A DNA stretch of 64,000 nucleotides, taken from the NCBI GenBank assembly GCA_038277395.1, contig CM076189.1, positions 76,931,421-76,995,420 of the forward strand, given 5' to 3'. This document shows, one piece after another, positions 58,310 through 64,000 of this stretch (positions are counted from its first letter, which is position 1; the number at the start of each line of letters is the position of its first letter). Source of the DNA: Dryocosmus kuriphilus (lineage: Eukaryota; Arthropoda; Insecta; Hymenoptera; Cynipidae). The notes beneath the pieces are model-generated. The model saw nothing but the letters and a program-made list of their open reading frames with translations, had not been told where the DNA came from and did no database searches. Made by a program: the position numbers and the translations under genes.

Positions 58310-61300
58310 GCCCCGGGTTCCATAAAATGATCCCCAAGGACTTGTTTCCGAAGCCCGGCAAGTGCCGAACATTGGCAGAATACATGTAAAGACGACTACT
58401 CATCCTCACCGCACTTTCTGCACTCTGCTGTGGGACTGAGTCCCATCTTGTACTTATGATAGTTCATATGGTTATGTCCTGTTAGCATGTGTACCATAGT
58501 CCTTGTATCTTTCTTGGGTAACTTCAGATTTCTGTGGTCCTGTCCTTCCTGTACTCATAGCCCAGGATAACCTTAGCCTGCCTACATCCCTTCGTCTACT
58601 CCCAGTGTTTCCGGTGTCTATTTTGGATCCAGTTTTTAATGGCCAACCCCATGCAGCACGAAGCTGGGCCCAGTACCGGTTTCGGGCCAACGTACCTTTT
58701 TGCTGCACCATTCTTTGCCAACTGTTCCGCCTTCTCATTTCCGTTGATCCCTTTGTAACCAGGGACCTACATGAGTGTTACTTTCTTTTTCTCTGCTAGC
58801 TGATTTAATACTCTCTTGAATTCCCAAACCAGTTCTGTTGCTATATCTAGTTTTCCAACTGCATTTAACGTTGCCTGGCTGTCCGAGCAGATTACGACCT
58901 GTCTGCCGGCCGCGTTTTCTTCTATGAGTGCTTCAGCACATTGAAATACAGCTGAAACCTCCGCCTTAAAGACGGTGGCATGCTGTCCAAGTGGGATTTG
59001 CATCCCTTTTATTCTAGCGCTCTCATATATTGCCGCTCCTGCACCCCCCTCCACCCAGGAATCGTCTGTATACCAGATTTCCCCCTGGGGGAGTGGGTTA
59101 TCCTTCACCTGCCATTCGTCCCTACTTGGGATAAGGACTCGGAAGGCTTTAGGGAAATTGAAGCGTACTGTTATTTTATCATACTTCATTCCTAAGAATG
59201 GTATTGGGCTGATATCCTCTGGGAACATGGTATGTCTAGTCCCCCGAGTCCATCTTTTCACACTGACTAGGCGGCTCATCGCTCGAGCCACACCAGCCGT
59301 TATCGCAATTTGCAGTGGTTCCTCGCAGAGCAAGTAGGACGGCGCCGCTGTCGGCGTCGTCCTCATTGCCCCCGTTATCCCCCTGAACGCTGGCGTTTAT
59401 AATCGTTGCAGTCTTTCCTGCGTCGTTTTGAGCTTTACTGGTGGCTTCCAAACCACTGATGTGTATAGAAGTCTCGGTTTGAGGACTGTGGTGTATAGTC
59501 AGGCTATCATTTTGAGCCCCAAACCCCACGTCAGGCCAAAGACTCTTTACACATCCAAAAGGTCGTATTGAATCTCCTACATTGCGCTTCCAGATGCCTC
59601 GTCCAGTTCAGTCTACTATCCAGCGTGACCCCCAGATACCTAACCGAGTCTGAGGTCATTAGGCTATTGCCACGGAATGCAGGAGTTTCCACTTTCGGCA
59701 CCTTGTATTTCCTCGTGAATATTACCAAACTGGTCTTCTCCGGGTTAAACGTGAGCCCTGCGCTATCGCACCATAGCTCTACGATTTGCAGCGCCGACCT
59801 CGTGAGCCCCATCAGTATATCCAAATGAAATCCCCTGACTAGAATCACGAGGTCATCCGCGTAGCCTAGGCTGTAGTACCCTTCTTCATTCAACCATCGT
59901 AGGAGGCCGTCAACCACAATGCACCAGAGGAGAGGTGACAACAATCCCCCCTGTGGGCATCCTCGTGGCGCCACTCTCCCTACCCGGCCATTACCCCGTC
60001 TGGTTTCGAGATGGCTCCCGTGCAGCATACTCCATATCCAGTATACTAACTGGCTTGGCACGCCGCACCTTGTGGCCTCCCGACAGACGACTTCTGGGGG
60101 GTATTGCTGAAGGCACCCTCTATATCCAGGAAGGTGCCCACCGCATATCCTCCTTGTTCAAGTTGTTGCTCCACTTTTGCAACGGCTGCGTGAAGCGCTG
60201 TTTTCACCGAGCAGCCCGCCTGAAAAGCGTGCTGCCCTTTGTGCATCTGGGAGGTTAGAAGCACCTCATCAATAATGTATCTATCGATCAACTTCTCTAC
60301 CATCTTCCGGATGAAATACGTCAAGCTGATTGGTCTAAAAAATCCTTCGCAGCAGTGTAGCCCTCCATACCCGGTTTGGGCAGAAAGACCACCCTGCCTT
60401 TCTTCCATGCCGACGGCACGTGTTTCAGGGCTATACTGGCCCTTAAAAGTGTTGTCAACGGGGCGATGACGCTATCCAGGCCCTTTTATATCAGCACTGA
60501 GAACACCACATCCACCCCTGGTGACTCATAGGGGTAGAAGCATTCGGCCTTCTCTCTCCTTAGGCCCACGCACTCCTCTTGCCTGTCGCTTTGTTGTCCC
60601 TGAAAGCCTGGAAAGTGAAATTCCATCAGGTGATTCAGACTTGTTTCTTCATCCCCTGCAAGCTCACCATTTTCGAGCCCCATGAGTCCGAGGCGAGCTT
60701 CCTTGTCTTGCTCCAGGATCTTGTGAAGCCTCGCTCTGCCCGAGATATCTTTTGCGCCTTCACAGAAGCCATTCCAGCCATCTCGTCTGTATCTCCTTAT
60801 CTTTTTCTTATAGTCAGTCTGGGCCAGTTTATTCCTGCTCTCCAGTCTGACGGGAGTTTAGTTTTGTTTGCCCTATTACACAATGCAATAGTCTCTTTCC
60901 TTAGCCTCTCAATGTAATTATTCCACCACTCGACCCCATTCTTAGATTTTATTGTGCTCATAGTGCACATATCCTCATAAGATTTTATCAAAGCTCCCTG
61001 CATAAAATCTGCAGCATGCTCTAATTCGTCTATGGTTCCATACCTCGTAGGAAACTCCACGAGGCTGCCTTTGAGTTCCTCTTTATTTAGGTGCCAATGT
61101 GTGTTCCCGGGATTTTTGATCTTCGATACCTCCGGTTTTCTTAGGGCCAACTGAAACAAGATGTATTTGTGGTCTGAGAGAGACTCCTCATCGGAGACAC
61201 TCCATCCCACTACCCTGACCCTCAGTTTTCCCGAGCATAGATTCCCAGAACTTCGCTCCTGTTTTTGTTCTGGAATGTAGGTGCATTACCTCTATTCAGT

Positions 61301-61842
61301 ATCTCCAGCTCAGTGTCAGATAAGTATTCTATAAGATCTCTTCCTCTACTATTAATGTCCGTGCTCCCCCACATCCCATGGTGAGCGTTCGCATCGCACC
61401 CCAACAGCAGAGGGATTTCCTTCTCCTGACAGTGATGTATGAGTGCCCCCACCTCTAACGCCGGTGGGGCCCCGACCGCATCACCCGGAAAGTACGCTGA
61501 GGCAACATACACCTCTAGCCTTTCTCCGCGCATGCCCCTAAGACTTACCTTGATAAAGACAAGGTACCTGGATCAGTGTTCAGGCAGCAATATCGCATCC
61601 ATAGCCTTAACGATTATGCATGCCCTCGGTGCTTTTTCGCTTGGCCCCTTATATAAAGAACCAGAGCGTCCCATGCCACAGATCCTTTCCTTGTATAACC
61701 AAGGTTCTTGGATTAGGGCTATACATGTCTGCGCCACTGCCATGTGCCTGGCTAAGGCTGCCGAGGAGCCTTTGCTATGGTGCAAGTTCATCTGAGACAT
61801 GGAGATCCCCAACCTGGCCATTAATCGACTAAGCCGGAGCAT
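58310..61842 (-). pseudogene. ORF2 (endonuclease, reverse transcriptase, RNase H) of the non-LTR element
   Basis: Read in order on the minus strand. Endonuclease 61842-61220: ALIQEPWLYKERICG, LLGCDANAHHGMWGSTD with the catalytic Asp/Asn, SLSDHKYILF near 61180. Reverse transcriptase 60410-59530: FRPISLTYFIRKMVEKLID, HAFQAGCSVKTALH, FLDIEGAFSN, RGCPQGGLLSPLLW and YSLGYADDLVILVRG at about 59870. RNase H 59100-58770: YTDDSWVEGGAGAAIY, FKAEVSAVFQCAEAL, ICSDSQATLNAV. A C-terminal Cys/His knuckle near 58420 (CRKCGEDE, then HVFCQC). An RNase H after the RT places it in the I/LOA/Outcast group and not R1 or jockey proper. Frame breaks near 61220, 60790, 60480, 60050, 59530, 59240 and 58740 inactivate it. 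Confidence 0.8.
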
Positions 61843-62390
61843 CTCCAGGTGCTTCTGGTCTTCCGTCAGTGCCCTGACGGCTCACCCGGAAGGAGACTCC
61901 ACCAGCCCCTAGATAGGTCCGAAAGTCCTGAGAAGTGAGGGCCCTAACGGCACTTTCGCGGAAACCGACCGTCATCAAGCAGCCCGTTCCCGCTGGCCTA
62001 TTTCCCCTCATATGAGGGTATACTCTCCAGGAGTCTGTTTTAAGGGTGGGGTTCTGAAACCTCAGGCGCCCCAGAACGACCGCCGGATCCTCGGGCGTAT
62101 CGGGAATTAGCACGATCGCTCTCGGGTACCTCTGGAGGCATTCGTTTATCTTGACCTTCAAATTCAGTCCCTCTTTGATCCTGAATGTTGGAGCACTCTC
62201 TTCCAGCCACTCCCTCGACCAGGTGTCAGCGGCCTGTACAACGATGGCCCCCGTCCTTAGGAACATGTCCTCGAATCTGGGGGCGCGTCCCTCACAAGGT
62301 AACGCCTCAAACCCTTTCTAGATTTCATCCCTCAGCTTACCACTCCAATGAAGTTAGGCAGTCATCAGGATAACCCCAACATTCAAAAAT
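61829..62390 (-). pseudogene. ORF1 C-terminal fragment of the non-LTR element
   Basis: About 145 open codons ending at 61829, including AIVLIPDTPEDPAVVLGRLR and SWRVYPHMRGNRPAGTGCLM, which resemble the RNA-binding C-terminal half of ORF1 of this group. The CCHC knuckles expected upstream or downstream are not seen, and the 5' part is missing. Confidence 0.6.
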
Positions 62391-63589
62391 TTTGTTGATA
62401 ATTCATTACGTTTGGTTGAAAATTAAGTTGTTACATTTTTGAACGAAAGTGATCTTTATTGCTTGAAAGTTCAACTAATTTGTTGAAAATTTGTCCTTTT
62501 CAGTTAAAAATTAAACGATTTCATTGAACATTAACTTTTTCTTGTTGAAGATACAACTATTTTTGATTGGAAATGTATTAATTTTTTTAAATGTCCTTTC
62601 TTCATGGAGAATTCAAATATATTGATTGAAAGTTAATTTTTTTGGTCAAAATTTATCTTTCCAGGTGTAAATACAATTGTTTTGTTGAAAATTACTTCTT
62701 ATCTGTTCACAATACTTTGGTTGAAATTTTAACTGATACATTTTTTGCGTAAAAGTCGAAAATTCAACTATTTAGTTACAAATACGTCTGTCTAGTTTTT
62801 TCTTTCAATTTTGATTCACTTAAATTTGTTTGGAGATTAATTCTGTATTTCAATATTTAACTAACAAATTTCTGATTAACATTTTAATTACCTTTTCAAT
62901 AATTAAATATTTTGACTTGAAACCTTAAAGATTTTAAAAGTTTGAAATTGAATTAGTTATTTTTTAAACTTCAAGCTTAATATGAGGTTAGAAACTTCAA
63001 TCAAGCTTTTGAAGTTAGAATTATTTGAAAATGCTCAAAAAGCACATTTTTCATATTTGGTAAATTGCACATTTTTTAAAAATTGCAAGTGTTGGTCTTG
63101 AAATTTCTTCAGTTCCCACCGAAGAAATAAAGTTCTGCTGTTTATACTCTTCATTTCAAGTTTTCTTTGACAAACAGCATATTTTTACGGCCACTGAGAA
63201 GTCTTATAAACAAATACTTGAATTTGGCACTTCAAGTTGCGTGAAGCTGTGTGCTTCCTCACGCATTTTATTTTTAAAAACAATATGTAATTTTTACTAA
63301 CGTATTCCTTTTGCTGTTGCTTATAAAGTTTGTTTATAGCAATGAGAATTCTTCAGTTTTGAGAATATTCTTTACAGACTTCGTTCCTGGCTAAAATATT
63401 GTACTTTCAACAAAATAAGTCAATTATCAAGAAAAAATATTTCAATTTTCAAAATAATGATTCTATTTTCAAAAAAAAGAAGCTAAGGTAAACGTACCAG
63501 TTTGTGGATATGTAAGAAATGCAAGAATTACAGATCCGGAATAAAATAAATTCAATGCGTGTTTGAGATGCAAAATGAATTTTCATTTG
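62391..63589. repeat. Degenerate TTGAAAATTCAACT array
   Basis: Dense imperfect words (GTTGAAAATT, GAAAGTTCAACTA, AAAAATTCAAC) with spacing near 30-45 bases from 62385 to about 63110, decaying to plain AT-rich DNA. No gene seen. Confidence 0.6.
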
Positions 63590-64000
63590 ATACGTTTTCA
63601 TTGAAGTTGTGAAAATAGAATATTAAATACCGAGTGGCGAAAGGCGATGATATCTGAAGAGCGTGAAGTTTGGTGCACGAGCGAAGCGAGTGTAGCAAGA
63701 CACGAATAAATTAGATACCATCGCCGTAGCCACGAGATATGTATATCTGGTGCGGTACACAGAAACATTTTATGAAATATAAAGAAAACCAGTTTTCAGC
63801 AAAACTATGCAAGATATGAGAAAATATTAACAAGCAGAATTTGTTCAACTTGGAAAGAGCAACAAAATTTATTTATAAGACTCCTCGTTTTACCTTTAAG
63901 AATCGAAATCCTGTATTGTGAAGATTTGGAAAACCACAAAAAAACTTGACCAATCTACAATGTGTTTAAAAAAAATGTAATTATCGAGCTCGAAGCGCAC
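63590..64000 (+). repeat. GC-palindrome repeat, copy at the right edge (cut by window)
   Basis: ACGAGCGAAGCGAGTG (63680) precedes sequence matching 26690-26830 in order: GAGCAACAAAATTTATTTAT, GAATCGAAATCCTGTATTGTGA, AATGTAATTATCGAGCTCGA. Same orientation as 26640-27890. Confidence 0.65.

Larger units (their letters stand above)
57869..62390 (-). mobile_element. I/LOA-type non-LTR retrotransposon, decayed
   Basis: Minus strand. A poly-T tract at 57869-57880 marks the 3' poly-A end. ORF1 (C-terminal part) at 62390-61829 overlaps the start of ORF2 (61842) by 14 bases. ORF2 carries an endonuclease, reverse transcriptase with YADD, an RNase H domain and a terminal CCHC knuckle. At least seven frame breaks are present. 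The element is 5'-truncated near 62390. Confidence 0.82.

Noticed and set aside
58503..61842. Several plus-strand frames of 60-120 codons
   Set aside because: They lie opposite the minus-strand non-LTR ORFs and show no domain of their own.

Overview
The window reads as nuclear DNA of an arthropod, most likely an insect. It is AT-rich and has GT-AG introns, microsatellites and many eukaryotic transposon classes. The long degenerate arrays of TTTTAAGG-like and TTGAAAATTCAA-like words recall some parasitic or gall wasp genomes, but that placement is an impression and not a result. No conserved host housekeeping gene, tRNA or rRNA was recognised. Nearly every recognisable coding segment belongs to a mobile element, and several elements sit inside each other.

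Layout. 1-2880: AT-rich DNA with copy 1 of an unclassified dispersed repeat (530-1790) and a TTTTAAGG array. 2881-6375: decayed RTE/CR1-type non-LTR retrotransposon, plus strand. 6376-11500: copy 2 of the dispersed repeat, split by a 1.86-kb unidentified insertion and by a complete Mutator-like element (9529-11441, 8-bp target duplication). 11985-13301: mariner element with TA duplication and a dead minus-strand transposase. 14851-17598: mariner-family element of DD41D type with reiterated inverted termini and an almost open transposase. 18725-19438: copy 3 of the repeat motif and an orphan 160-residue exon. 20506-25450: a dead pogo/Tigger transposase gene (minus), split by a 3,049-bp element (21751-24799, CACTG termini, TAA duplication) that carries an intact 571-codon ORF. 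25450-26640: pieces of a Penelope-like element and of a FLYWCH/MULE gene. 26640-44640: a GC-palindrome/GAC-rich dispersed repeat, one copy of which is split by a hAT element (27893-42495, 8-bp duplication GTCGTAAG).

The hAT element carries two related genes facing each other. One is BED-finger-bearing and decayed. The other keeps its catalytic residues but is split by an 8,790-bp CACTA/EnSpm-like element (32171-40960, CACGGA termini, 2-bp duplication). That inner element carries a ten-exon SAM-domain gene and a C2H2-finger transposase gene, plus at least three smaller nested repeats. Excising it in silico at the duplication restores the hAT reading frame, which supports the boundaries.

45540-64000: a possible small secreted-peptide gene (45628-45778), a TIR element (45888-46746), a decayed BEL/Pao retrotransposon (about 49200-53835) whose 3' end is duplicated at 55099-55915, degenerate AT arrays, a minus-strand I/LOA-type non-LTR retrotransposon (57869-62390), and a partial further copy of the GC-palindrome repeat at the right edge.

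Insertion order can be read directly: GC-palindrome repeat, then hAT, then CACTA-like element, then small inverted-repeat elements; and pogo, then the CACTG element. The best candidates for new biology are the two-gene CACTA-like element, the hAT element with opposed paralogues, and the CACTG-ended element with its intact ORF.
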